DNA of 64,000 nt from Leptolyngbyaceae cyanobacterium C42_A2020_001 (GCA_015272515.1 JACYLN010000025.1:47224-111223); one strand, 5' to 3'; positions 16,806-25,313 are shown, counted from the stretch's first letter. Notes: generated by a model from the sequence alone, not told the origin. Program-made: numbers and translations.

Positions 16806-17423
16806 CTACCGTTTTGACACGGCTGCACAGCCAGCCAAATACCAGCGCCAGGGTAAATCAACTCCCTGAGTCAACCCAATGCGTGTTGTTTGAGTCAGAC
16901 TCACAGTGCCTGCATCAAGTTGCTGCTGAAACTCAGGTGAGCGATGTTCCAGCCACAGCGGTTCGCCCACTTGCAGGAGACAACCGTTTAAGTGGCGATC
17001 GATCTGCAAAGCACGACAGAGTTTTCCGGGTCCTGCTGCCACCTGATGAAACTTCTCCTTCGCCAAATCAATCCAGGCGGGAATCGTTTCTAGCTGAACT
17101 GCCCGAATCAACACAGCACTGGGTACTGTATCTAGATCCGTCACAAGGTTAAGGCAGTAATACATTCCATAAATCAAGTACACGTAGGTTCTGCCAGGTG
17201 GACCAAACATCACCGCATTGCGCTCCGTTTGGCGACGATAAGCATGACAAGCTGGATCATCAGGCGTATAAGCTTCTGCCTCAACAATCATACCCCGAAC
17301 AATTTGCCCATCAGGAAAGTGGCGTACCAGAATACAACCGATCGCATCGGGGGCAACTTCTGTGGCAGGGCGAGCAAACCAACTTGGTTGAATCAGCGAA
17401 GATGTATTTGAAAATCGTTCCAC
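16806..17423 (-). CDS. DNA-3-methyladenine glycosylase (AAG/MPG family)
   Basis: The ORF track starts at a TTG (17537), but the family's N-terminus fits GTG 17423 (205 residues). Diagnostic segments are 'GMIVEAEAY', with the catalytic Glu, 'NAVMFGPPGRTYVYLIYGMY' around the DNA-intercalating region, 'AAGPGKLCRAL' and 'RIGLTQGVDLPWRWYL' at the end. The enzyme excises alkylated purines such as 3-methyladenine and hypoxanthine in base excision repair. An inverted repeat covers the upstream TTG and is better read as a regulatory site than as coding sequence. Confidence 0.9.
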   Translation of the reverse strand: MERFSNTSSLIQPSWFARPATEVAPDAIGCILVRHFPDGQIVRGMIVEAEAYTPDDPACHAYRRQTERNAVMFGPPGRTYVYLIYGMYYCLNLVTDLDTVPSAVLIRAVQLETIPAWIDLAKEKFHQVAAGPGKLCRALQIDRHLNGCLLQVGEPLWLEHRSPEFQQQLDAGTVSLTQTTRIGLTQGVDLPWRWYLAGCAAVSKR

Positions 17424-17516
17424 AGAAACCGTTCCACAGAAGAAGTTGTTGTAAAAACCTTGAATTGTTAGGATGACGGCAAAATCCGTTTTAAAATGCC
17501 TGCAAGCTAAACGGAC

Positions 17517-17538
17517 TTTGAACCGAACCCGGTTCAAA
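17517..17538. promoter_or_regulatory. Perfect inverted repeat TTTGAACCG-AACC-CGGTTCAAA
   Basis: A 9-base perfect inverted repeat with a 4-base loop lies in the divergent spacer between the glycosylase gene and the 40-residue membrane peptide gene. It is placed like an operator or a 5' hairpin. No matching regulator is known to me. Confidence 0.45.
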
Positions 17539-17566
17539 TTATCTATTGTTTCAAAGCGTGATAAAT

Positions 17567-17689
17567 ATGGATGTCAAGCTGATTGTGGTGATTCTAACCG
17601 TTGTGTTTACAGTGTGTTGCTTGTTCTTTGGTACCCGCAATGGTTTTTACGATTCGGATAATTATCACGGAAATGGTTCTGCCCATTAG
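17567..17689 (+). CDS. 40-residue single-pass membrane protein
   Basis: This ORF is too short for the track. ATG 17567 opens a frame reading 'MDVKLIVVILTVVFTVCCLF' and continuing 'FGTRNGFYDSDNYHGNG' to 'SAH' and stop. One transmembrane helix (about 3-23) is followed by a hydrophilic Tyr/Asp/His-rich tail. The 'FGT.NG.YDSD.YHG.G' tail gives the impression of a conserved cyanobacterial small membrane protein, of the size of photosynthetic accessory subunits, but I cannot name it. It ends 11 bases before the GTG of the beta-CASP gene, so the two are probably co-transcribed. Confidence 0.68.
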   Translation: MDVKLIVVILTVVFTVCCLFFGTRNGFYDSDNYHGNGSAH

Positions 17690-17700
17690 TGGTCTGAAAT

Positions 17701-19380
17701 GTGATTGAGCTGGAATGTCTGGCATATGGAGTGGGTCATGCAGAGGAAGGAGTTTGCCTGCTGCTTCGGATTGGACCTTATCGTGTCATGCTGGACTGTG
17801 GGCTGACTGATCCATCCTCCGTGATTACCCCAATCAAGCAAGGAATCCCTCCAGCAGATTTGGTGATATGTAGCCATGCTCACGCTGACCATGCGCGCGG
17901 CTTACTTAGGCTACATCAAGCATTTCCGCAACTTCCAATCTACGCTAGCGAAGTCACTACTCAGCTTTTGCCGCTCAACTGGGCAGCCATTCCCTTAGAT
18001 GAGTTGCCCTTGTTTTGCCATGCACTGCCGCTGCAAACCCCGGTAGAATTTTTGGACGGGTTGAGTGCAGAGCTTTATCCGGCGGGGCATTTACCAGGTG
18101 CGACTGCAATTTTGTTAACCTATACGCCTCCAGCAACCGCTGAAGTTTCTCGCTCTTATACGGTGCTGTATACAGGTGACTTTTTCCTGTCCAACACGCG
18201 GTTAGTTGAAGGGTTACCGCTGGAGGAGTTACGTGGCTCTCAGCCAGATGTGTTGATTGTGGAAGGCAGTTACGGTACGTCCCGCCATCCCCATCGTCGC
18301 CAACAAGAGAATCAACTTGCTGAGCGCATTAATCGCGCGATCGCCGATCAGCAATCGATTCTTTTGCCTGCCTATTTGGGTCTGGGGCAAGAACTACTCA
18401 TGCTACTGCGAAGTCACCACTACTTTACTGGGCGAGACCTTGACATTTGGGTAGACGGCTCGATCGCAAAGGGTTGTGATGCCTATCTAGAAATTCTGCC
18501 CCACCTGCCAACCTCGGTGCAAAACTTTGCCCGTCATCAAGCGCTCTTTTGGGATGAGCGAGTCCGCCCTCGGGTGCGTCGCCTTGTGCCCGATTACCGT
18601 TCAGATATTGGCAATTCGCCCTGTATTGTGCTGACAGACGATACAACCGATCTGCGACAGTACTACCGCTCAAACCCACGCGATTGGTTGGTGCTATGTC
18701 CCCAAGAGCCTCACCGCTCTGGGACAGAAGCGGCAAATTTGCGGTTAACTTCGCCACTATCTCCCCTAACCGAAACTTACCTGCTGGCACAACACTGCGA
18801 TGGCCCAGGCACCACTCAACTGATTCACAATTTACGTCCCCAACACGTGATTTTCGTCCACGGGTCTGAAACCTACCTATCAGACCTTACCGGGTTGGAT
18901 GAACTCCATAATCGGTACCATCTGCACACCCCATCTACGGGCAGCCGAGTTGAGTTACCAATCGGTGAAACCTTTATCCAGCCTGCCGCACCAGAAACCA
19001 GCTACGAAGGAGAGCTGACGGAACTAGATGCAGTGGTCACAATCACGCTGCCCAATGCGATCGCTGCCGATCCTCGCTGGAGACTTCTAGCCGACACAGG
19101 CTTAATTGAGGCACGCTGGCAAGGAGATGAACTCATCCTCCGGGGTTTGCCCCAACGAGAATTGCTCAGGCAAGGGAGCGATCGCCTGCTGGACTGGATG
19201 GATGCCAACTCGCCCTTACGTAACTGCTGTGGCAACTGCCGCCACTATCGCGGGCAACGCTGCTGGAATCCAGCTTCACCGCTGTTTGAATTCAGAGTTA
19301 CTCCTGAAGGGTTTTGTCCTGTATTTGAGTCGATTCAAACACCCCCTGAAGAAGGGAGTGATCAGGAAATGAGGAGGTGA
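17701..19380 (+). CDS. MBL-fold, beta-CASP-type metallo-hydrolase
   Basis: The protein has 559 residues from GTG 17701. The metallo-beta-lactamase fold shows the zinc motif 'HAHADHARG' (HxHxDH) at about residue 59, a second ligand region 'AGHLPGA', 'YTGDFF' with the bridging Asp, and a C-terminal His segment 'HVIFVHGSE'. The insertion between them fits a beta-CASP domain as in CPSF-like and RNase J-like nucleases. A short Cys-rich end ('CCGNCRHYRGQRCWNP', then another Cys) looks like an added zinc or Fe-S site. It probably cleaves RNA or single-stranded DNA; the exact substrate is unknown. Confidence 0.85.
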   Translation: MIELECLAYGVGHAEEGVCLLLRIGPYRVMLDCGLTDPSSVITPIKQGIPPADLVICSHAHADHARGLLRLHQAFPQLPIYASEVTTQLLPLNWAAIPLDELPLFCHALPLQTPVEFLDGLSAELYPAGHLPGATAILLTYTPPATAEVSRSYTVLYTGDFFLSNTRLVEGLPLEELRGSQPDVLIVEGSYGTSRHPHRRQQENQLAERINRAIADQQSILLPAYLGLGQELLMLLRSHHYFTGRDLDIWVDGSIAKGCDAYLEILPHLPTSVQNFARHQALFWDERVRPRVRRLVPDYRSDIGNSPCIVLTDDTTDLRQYYRSNPRDWLVLCPQEPHRSGTEAANLRLTSPLSPLTETYLLAQHCDGPGTTQLIHNLRPQHVIFVHGSETYLSDLTGLDELHNRYHLHTPSTGSRVELPIGETFIQPAAPETSYEGELTELDAVVTITLPNAIAADPRWRLLADTGLIEARWQGDELILRGLPQRELLRQGSDRLLDWMDANSPLRNCCGNCRHYRGQRCWNPASPLFEFRVTPEGFCPVFESIQTPPEEGSDQEMRR

Positions 19381-19786
19381 AGGAGGTTAGAGCATGGGGG
19401 ATGGGATTTGGGGTATCGGGTATCGGGAAAAGATTTTAGATTGCCGATTTTAAGTTACAGATGGAGTCAATGAGTCAGGAGTCAGAAGATGAGGGAGGCA
19501 AGGGAGATGAGGGAGGTAAGGGAGATGAGGGAGATGAGGGAGATGAGGTAAGAATGGATGAGTTCGCAAGTGAGCGAGAAGTTTCATCCACCCACTTACC
19601 CATTCACCTATCTCTATCTACCCATGTACCTTTACCGATTCACGCTCATCCTTTCGCCATTCCCCATTCCCATTCCACCAACATTTAGCGCTAAGATAAA
19701 CTAAGGCGGAATGATTCCGACCTCAGAGATATTCTCCAAACTTGGTTTGACCCCTACCTGACCCTAATAAAGCGAGTGCTGCATCC
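19381..19786. other. Repeat-rich spacer before def
   Basis: About 400 bases consist of low-complexity DNA: a G/A-rich minisatellite (19488-19551), then a C/T-rich stretch with 'cccacttacccattcacc' words. The 75-residue ORF in the track (19461-19688) is only the translation of these repeats. The last 100 bases must hold the def promoter. No gene is seen. Confidence 0.7.
19488..19551. repeat. GAGGGAGAT-type minisatellite
   Basis: Tandem units of 'gagggagat' and 'gagggaggcaagggagat' run for about 64 bases. The opposite strand of this repeat is found inside mutS at 11235-11274. Confidence 0.8.
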
Positions 19787-20353
19787 ATGACTGCTGAGGT
19801 TTTAGTTGAAAAGAAGAAGTTAGCAAAGCCACCCCTGGAGATTCACCATTTGGGCGATCGCGTCTTGCGTCAGCCTGCGAAGCGCGTTGCAAAGGTGGAT
19901 GCAGAAATTAAGCAAGTCATTCGTGAGATGTTGCAGACGATGTACAGTGCCGATGGCATTGGGCTGGCAGCACCTCAAGTTGCAGTACACAAGCAAATTA
20001 TTGTGGTAGACGTAGAACCAGATGAAGCGGTGAAACCGCCTTTGATTTTAATTAACCCAACCATTATCAAGAGTAGTCGAGATAATTCTGTTACTCAGGA
20101 AGGGTGTCTCAGCATTCCGGGTGTATACCTCGACGTGAAACGCCCCTCAGAGGTTGAGGTGTCTTATAAGGATGAAACGGGTCGCCCTCAGCGGTTGACA
20201 GCAAACGGGCTGCTGGCGTGCTGCATTCAGCATGAAATTGACCATTTGAATGGCGTGTTGTTTGTAGACCGAGTTGAAAATGCGCTGTTGCTTGATCAGG
20301 AATTGAAAAAGCATGGTTTCTCTTCAAGAGCGGTTCAAACCGTCGCTTCCTAA
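19787..20353 (+). CDS. def: Peptide deformylase
   Basis: The protein has 188 residues. All three deformylase motifs are present: 'GIGLAAPQVA' (GxGxAAxQ), 'EGCLSIPGVY' (EGCLS, Cys metal ligand) and 'QHEIDHLNGVLF' (HExDH, two His ligands and the catalytic Glu). It removes the formyl group from the N-terminal Met of new proteins at the ribosome exit. The N-terminal 18 residues before 'LEIHHLGDRVLRQPA' are an extension seen in several cyanobacterial enzymes. It stands alone, behind a repeat-rich spacer. Confidence 0.97.
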   Translation: MTAEVLVEKKKLAKPPLEIHHLGDRVLRQPAKRVAKVDAEIKQVIREMLQTMYSADGIGLAAPQVAVHKQIIVVDVEPDEAVKPPLILINPTIIKSSRDNSVTQEGCLSIPGVYLDVKRPSEVEVSYKDETGRPQRLTANGLLACCIQHEIDHLNGVLFVDRVENALLLDQELKKHGFSSRAVQTVAS

Positions 20354-20468
20354 ACCGCAGACGAAGAATCTCCAAACTGGATGACAAGTTTAGGCTGTTC
20401 TGTTTAAATTTTTAGACCAAGCCTTTTTAGATTGGCTGAACATTAACAAGATAGGAGTAATTTGATAA

Positions 20469-20663
20469 GTGACTCCAAAGAGTGGTGCTTTGCTGGCAGG
20501 TTCATGTGTGGCGGCGATCGCAGCCGTTGGTTGCGTGTTCGAGCTTTCTTCAGGTGAGCCTGATCTTGGAGGGGTGATGACCGGAATTATTTTGGCAATC
20601 AGCATTCCGTTAGGAATCCTGTGTTTTATAGCAGCCGTGCGAGATGCCAGAGCCAATCAGTAG
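20469..20663 (+). CDS. Small two-helix membrane protein
   Basis: The protein has 64 residues from GTG 20469, with 'AGGAG' about 12 bases upstream. Two hydrophobic helices (about 6-25 and 35-57) are joined by a short acidic loop ('LSSGEPDLGG'); the C-terminus is basic ('RDARANQ'). The Gly/Ala-rich helices suggest a membrane protein, but no family is recognised. Its stop is 17 bases before the ATG of the FHA-PrsW gene on the same strand, so the two probably share a transcript. Confidence 0.6.
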   Translation: MTPKSGALLAGSCVAAIAAVGCVFELSSGEPDLGGVMTGIILAISIPLGILCFIAAVRDARANQ

Positions 20664-20680
20664 TAAGTGACAACCCCACA

Positions 20681-22114
20681 ATGACGGGAACGGATCGGTC
20701 TGTTGCATATCTCCAATTACTCCCTCGCTCTATAGAGGCGCAAGCAAAGTCATCGCTCTACCCATTGACCGGCGCGGATTCCTTTGCAATTGGAAGAGAT
20801 TTTCGCTGTCAGATTGTTTTAGATCCAACCGTTTATCGTTCTGTTTCTCGTCGCCATGCTGAAGTGAGCCTGATTGCTGGGTTTGAGGCATCAGACGGCA
20901 GGCGATTCTGGCAAGTGTGTGATCTCAACAGCAGTAACGGAACCTTTGTAAATGGCACTCGGTTGCAGGGATGTCAAATTTTGCAGAATGGCGACCGTAT
21001 CACGCTTGGGCAAAACGGTCCAGAGTTCGTGTTTGAGTGTCAGGCAACCGTTGAACCCCAACCCGAAGCATCGTTTCAGCCCGAAGCGATCGCGTTAGAC
21101 GAACTCTATCCCACTGCTCCCCCACCCGCGAAAGCCTCCTCTGCCAGTGCTTCATCTAAATCTGCCGCCCGATTCTCTGGCAGTCGATCGCCTGACTCTG
21201 TCAGCATGACTCAACTGTTCCCCATCCTGTCTACCGGGCGAGAACTGGCGCAAAAGGCATATTTGTTACCTGCCGGAATCACCATTTTGTTTGTGGTGCT
21301 GTTATTCCTGGCGATCGGCAATCCATTTGTCTTTAATGTCTTGCTAGCATCCTACCTGGCAGGTGCCGCCTACTACTTCGTCTATCAACTGTGTGGCAAG
21401 TTCAAGCCCTGGTGGATGATAGTTTCAATGGCAGTTTGCACTGCTTTGTTACTGGTCAGCCCGCTCTTAGACCTCTTTATTTTTGTCTTCCATCGTCTGC
21501 TACCAGGTGATCTCGTCAATACAACTTCGCAAACCAACTTCCTGGTTTTGCTGGTCAAAATGTTTTTTGGCGCAGGGTTGATGGAAGAGCTGTTAAAAGC
21601 GGTTCCTGTGATTGTGGCTACCTGGATTGGAACTCGCCTGAAGCCAACCTTACGCCAGAAAGTGGGAGTTTGGGAACCATTGGATGGGATCTTGTTGGGA
21701 GCCGCCTGCGCCGTGGGGTTTAGCTTGATGGAAACATTGGGCGTGTATGTTCCGGCAACTTACAAATCCGCTTTGGCGTTGGCAGGGCAAGATGCCGCGC
21801 AATTGGCAAGTTTGCAGTTGCTCATCCCTCGTGTTTTGGGTTTAGTAGCGGGACACATGGCATACAGCGGTTATCTGGGTTACTTTATTGGGCTAAGTTC
21901 GCTGCGTCGTCGTCAGCGCAAATTAATCTTGGGAGTTGGTTTACTGACATCTTCCGTACTTCATACTCTTTGGAACGCTGCCGGAATGGTGAATCCAGTG
22001 TTTCTCGCATTGATTGGAAGCATATCCTACGCGTTTTTGGGAGCTGCGATTCTTAAGGCCAGAGCGCTATCGCCGACGCGATCGCAAAACTTTGCTACTC
22101 GGTTCTACCAATAG
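20681..22114 (+). CDS. FHA domain fused to PrsW-family intramembrane protease
   Basis: The start is taken at ATG 20681 (477 residues); the track's 20621 overlaps the previous gene. The N-terminal FHA domain (about 30-120) has 'FAIGRDFRCQIVL', 'SRRHAEVSL' and 'LNSSNGTFVNGTRL', the phosphothreonine-binding loops. A Pro/Ser linker leads to 6-8 membrane helices with PrsW motifs: 'GLMEELLKAVPV' (EExxK), 'GFSLMETLGV', 'AGHMAYSGYLGYF' and 'SSVLHTLWNAAG' with conserved His. PrsW proteases cut membrane-bound substrates such as anti-sigma factors. The fusion suggests protease activity steered by Ser/Thr phosphorylation. A CHAT-FHA gene lies just downstream on the other strand. Confidence 0.9.
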   Translation: MTGTDRSVAYLQLLPRSIEAQAKSSLYPLTGADSFAIGRDFRCQIVLDPTVYRSVSRRHAEVSLIAGFEASDGRRFWQVCDLNSSNGTFVNGTRLQGCQILQNGDRITLGQNGPEFVFECQATVEPQPEASFQPEAIALDELYPTAPPPAKASSASASSKSAARFSGSRSPDSVSMTQLFPILSTGRELAQKAYLLPAGITILFVVLLFLAIGNPFVFNVLLASYLAGAAYYFVYQLCGKFKPWWMIVSMAVCTALLLVSPLLDLFIFVFHRLLPGDLVNTTSQTNFLVLLVKMFFGAGLMEELLKAVPVIVATWIGTRLKPTLRQKVGVWEPLDGILLGAACAVGFSLMETLGVYVPATYKSALALAGQDAAQLASLQLLIPRVLGLVAGHMAYSGYLGYFIGLSSLRRRQRKLILGVGLLTSSVLHTLWNAAGMVNPVFLALIGSISYAFLGAAILKARALSPTRSQNFATRFYQ

Positions 22115-22120
22115 GTCAAA

Positions 22121-22146
22121 AGCCAGGAATCTTCTCACTCCTGGCT
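22121..22146. terminator. Bidirectional terminator between convergent genes
   Basis: AGCCAGGA and TCCTGGCT form an 8-base stem between the convergent FHA-PrsW gene and the 231-residue gene. A TTTT run follows on the minus strand, a TCTC run on the plus strand. Confidence 0.55.
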
Positions 22147-22179
22147 TCTCAAATTCTGGCTTCTAGGCTTCTAATTTGG

Positions 22180-22875
22180 TCAAGCGTCTTGCGAAGGTTG
22201 CAGTTCGCTGAGGGCGTAACGTGCGATCGCCAGTCCCAAACGTGCCCGCTGCACTTCTGAAAGGTGTTCCCACTCAACCTGGGGCACTTGAGCAATAAAC
22301 GAATCAATGGCGTTTGTCGTGCCACCGTTTCGCATCTGCACGGCCAGTGGACGCGCCAAAACATAAAAATCTTCCTCTGCCAAACCAGGGGCAATCTCCC
22401 GCACACATTCAACCAATTGATCGGCAAGGGTAGTGGATGCACCCACAACAGCTTGTTGCGCGCTGGCAACCACTTGCTGAGCTTGTTGAGCGATTGCAGA
22501 CAGCCAATTTTGAGGCACCCGCGCTGCAAAGCGCTCTACCAGAGTTGCCTGCAAACCAGTTGTTGCCCAAACGCGATCAATGCCAGCAAAAAACGACTGA
22601 GAACGACCAACAATTTCTTCTTCTTGCCAACCTTCAAAAATAGAAGGGGTTTCATCGTCAGCGAAAAAAGTTTCTGCCTCCGGCATCAACGGATTCCACG
22701 GATAGGCAATCTTGGCATTTGGCGCTTCTGCAACCGTAACCACTACCTCGCCAGATCCATCACCCCCAGGCTGAGTAAAACTGATGCCTTCTGAGTGTAG
22801 TAGAGCTGCAAAAAAATCTTGCTCAACCGTTGCGTTAATCTTTCCTACGTTACCGGAACAGAGTTTTTCTTCCAT
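22180..22875 (-). CDS. Unknown protein downstream of the CHAT-FHA gene
   Basis: I choose ATG 22875 (231 residues, 'MEEKLCSGNVGKINAT') because 'AGGAG' lies 8 bases upstream; the track's ATG is 21 bases earlier. The sequence is soluble and acidic. An N-terminal beta-rich part of about 100 residues ('ALLHSEGISFTQPGGDGSG', 'YPWNPLMPEAETFF') is followed by an all-helical C-terminal part rich in Ala and Gln ('AIAQQAQQVVASAQQAVVGA'). No known domain is seen. It lies 121 bases downstream of the CHAT-FHA gene on the same strand, so it may be its partner or substrate (inference). Confidence 0.65.
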   Translation of the reverse strand: MEEKLCSGNVGKINATVEQDFFAALLHSEGISFTQPGGDGSGEVVVTVAEAPNAKIAYPWNPLMPEAETFFADDETPSIFEGWQEEEIVGRSQSFFAGIDRVWATTGLQATLVERFAARVPQNWLSAIAQQAQQVVASAQQAVVGASTTLADQLVECVREIAPGLAEEDFYVLARPLAVQMRNGGTTNAIDSFIAQVPQVEWEHLSEVQRARLGLAIARYALSELQPSQDA

Positions 22876-22996
22876 CTCGCGGACTCCTGCATGCACTGAA
22901 ATAATAAATCAACTTCGCTGTTGAGAGTACCTACACACCCACAAAAGGCAGTTTCGGAATTCCATCAAATTTAGGATAAAAGTCGTACACCCTGCC

Positions 22997-24658
22997 TTAA
23001 GAACTAGAAGATGGTAAATCAGCCGGGCTAGAAATGACAAATTCCATCGCTTCGTTTTGGGTGCTGCCAAACTTGATTTGGGTACCTGGAGTCAACTCAA
23101 TTTCCTTATGATGAAGTTTCTGCCACGCCCCATTGCTCAACATCCACGTGCCAAAGCGAGAAAAATCTTTGAGAAAGTAGCTGAGATGATCATCTCCCTC
23201 TTGCCCATCTCGACACAAAATCATGGCGTGTTCACGAGACACTCCACTTTCATCCTCTCTTAGCACCAGGTCATTTTCCATACTTCTGCCAATTCGCATT
23301 AACCCACCTCGAACTTGCCACACTCGACCATCTTTCAGCGATCGCAAATAAGCAACATGAGTTGGCGGTTCTGGCGGACCAAAGCCCGTTTCACTCATCT
23401 CCAACGGTTTTAACAACTCCCCATTGAACTCAGGATGCATATAGAGGACGGGTAATGTCCAGGTTTGCTGATTAAACTTGTACAGCGTTAATAAATGCTG
23501 CCGTGCCACTGCCACCGCTTGATCAATCGGCATTCGTTGAGACAGCGATTGTGCAAACGCCTGGATAAAGCTGATTGCTTCGTGATCGGCGATTGGATCC
23601 CGCATCCCCAAAACCGCTGGCACACCATGATGAATCAGCACTTCCGCCAAACTGCTGCGAGGAATCGGCTGGGCCAGCTTAACCCCAGGAACACACTCCA
23701 ACCCGTTGCTATCTTCGTAGTGATCAGGCTGGGCACCCCAACAGGCATTGAAAACGGCTAACTTAACCTGGCAGCGGGTTAAAACCTGAGCAAGTTCTGT
23801 ACCATTCAGCGCCATATCCGAACGTAGAAAGATTAATCCGCCGTCTGGTCCTGGCATTCCATGACCAGCGTAGAACAAGACGTTATACACACGCTTCTCT
23901 AAAGCTTGAATCAGTTCCACCGGAGATGGCTGAACCAGAACGTCTACTTGGCAGTTAATTCCTCTGGAAATTCCAATCCCAGAATTACCAGAAGTCTTCA
24001 ACACTTGAGCTAAGGTTGAAGCCTCTTGTTCAAGCTTCAAGGTTTGCAAAGTATCGCTAGCAACCCCAGCACCATTGACCGGATCGGTGGGCTGTCCCAA
24101 CACCAGCAAGATTCTCAGGGCATAGTCAGACCGAAGTGGTGGTAAAGAATTGACATCGCTGGTTGTACGGCTGAAAAGAACTTGCTGACTCAAGGAGATT
24201 GCTTGCCTGCCAGGTGCATCCTGCATAATTTCCCAGGGTAAAGCGATGAGGTTGGGGTCTCGAATCTCTAGCCGCAACCGCAACGGCTTGTTTTGCCCCA
24301 TGGCAATGCCCTGGCTTTGGCTTAAGCTAGCGACGACAGGACCATCAAACAACCATTGCCAAAGCTGCACACCTAAGGTTTGCATTAAGCGTCCTGACAT
24401 TCCCCCTGTCTGTCCAGACTCTAAAAGCATCTCAGGCGCATCACCAGGAGCAGTGGGGTAGGGGGGCATCCGTCGGTTAGAAAACATTTCTTGCCACATC
24501 TGCCAAAGTTGGCTGAGGTCGTTTGACCAAATGCAGTCACGCAAGGCAAGCCCCCCTGGGTAGGGCGCTTGGGTCACGTGAATCGCAAAGTGTGCCGCTC
24601 CGGTTGTTTGTAGCGGAGTGACAGCCAGACTCAAATCAGGAGTTCCAGATGAAGGCAT
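22997..24658 (-). CDS. CHAT-domain (caspase-like) protein with C-terminal FHA domain
   Basis: The track starts at TTG 24676; ATG 24658 is preferred (553 residues). The N-terminal 170 residues are a helical effector-associated region ('DPNLIALPWEIMQ' before the fold). The caspase-like CHAT domain covers about 190-400 and has the catalytic His in 'LFYAGHGMPGPDGG' and the catalytic Cys in 'LAVFNACWGAQPD', followed by 'GVPAVLGMRDPI'. The C-terminal FHA domain (about 450-545) shows 'MRIGRSMENDLVL', 'SREHAMI' and 'FSRFGTW'. CHAT proteases act in conflict and cell-death pathways. The FHA domain suggests recruitment to phosphothreonine. The His/Cys dyad is intact, so activity is likely. Confidence 0.88.
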   Translation of the reverse strand: MPSSGTPDLSLAVTPLQTTGAAHFAIHVTQAPYPGGLALRDCIWSNDLSQLWQMWQEMFSNRRMPPYPTAPGDAPEMLLESGQTGGMSGRLMQTLGVQLWQWLFDGPVVASLSQSQGIAMGQNKPLRLRLEIRDPNLIALPWEIMQDAPGRQAISLSQQVLFSRTTSDVNSLPPLRSDYALRILLVLGQPTDPVNGAGVASDTLQTLKLEQEASTLAQVLKTSGNSGIGISRGINCQVDVLVQPSPVELIQALEKRVYNVLFYAGHGMPGPDGGLIFLRSDMALNGTELAQVLTRCQVKLAVFNACWGAQPDHYEDSNGLECVPGVKLAQPIPRSSLAEVLIHHGVPAVLGMRDPIADHEAISFIQAFAQSLSQRMPIDQAVAVARQHLLTLYKFNQQTWTLPVLYMHPEFNGELLKPLEMSETGFGPPEPPTHVAYLRSLKDGRVWQVRGGLMRIGRSMENDLVLREDESGVSREHAMILCRDGQEGDDHLSYFLKDFSRFGTWMLSNGAWQKLHHKEIELTPGTQIKFGSTQNEAMEFVISSPADLPSSSS

Positions 24659-24783
24659 TCGTAGACAGTATGGCAAGATCCAGGCGGATCGATAGCTGTA
24701 GGATTTCTAGTAGCAAGTTGTTCTACCAGTCTAGTGCCTGGATGGGATGAGTTGTTAGGAATTTGCGTCTCTCAAGCCAGTCC

Positions 24784-25179
24784 TTATTTTGAGGTGAGGG
24801 CGGCTTGCGCTAAAGTCCAGTCAGGACGAAGGTTACGAGCGTGCCGCAGGTAGGGATGGTGGATTTCTACGTTGGGGTTTGGCGTATTGAAGTGAATTAA
24901 GAATCGAATGCAGCGTTCTAAACTTCCTTCTACATACATCTGTTGGACATCCAGCAGGGGCACGTTTGACCAGTGAGCGCGTTCACGGGCGATGGCTGCC
25001 GGGAAAATGGCATCTAGATCTCGCGTGACTGAAAAGGTAACGCTCACAATCTCATCCATGTCTAACTGATTGTGAAACTCTAGCTCGTCCAAGAGTTCGT
25101 TGACAGCCTCTCGAATTGCCTGAACTGAATTTTCTGGTACTGTTGTTGCGCCACGAATCGCTCGAACTCGCCAACCCAC
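24784..25179 (-). CDS. aroH: Monofunctional chorismate mutase, AroH class
   Basis: The track extends to 25332, but GTG 25179 has an ideal GGAGG 8 bases upstream and starts the family sequence 'VGWRVRAIRGATTVPEN' (131 residues). AroH-type landmarks are the 'RAIRGATT' strand with the active-site Arg, 'VSVTFSVTRDLDAIFPA' and 'VPLLDVQQMYVEGSLERCIR' with the second active-site Arg. The enzyme rearranges chorismate to prephenate for Phe and Tyr synthesis and acts as a trimer. It lies 135 bases downstream of sppA on the same strand. Confidence 0.9.
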   Translation of the reverse strand: MGWRVRAIRGATTVPENSVQAIREAVNELLDELEFHNQLDMDEIVSVTFSVTRDLDAIFPAAIARERAHWSNVPLLDVQQMYVEGSLERCIRFLIHFNTPNPNVEIHHPYLRHARNLRPDWTLAQAALTSK

Positions 25180-25313
25180 GCTCGTATCCTCCACACGCTT
25201 CAACCGTTGATAATTGTTCACAAATTTTATTTTCAATAAAAAGCTAGAGTTTGTATTTTCTTCTCTGATCATGGCTGAAAAGATATCAAACGTCAGCCAA
25301 GTTGGCAAAACCT

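Noticed and set aside
19461-19688. 75-residue ORF before def
   Set aside because: It is the translation of the GAGGGAGAT minisatellite and C/T-rich repeats.
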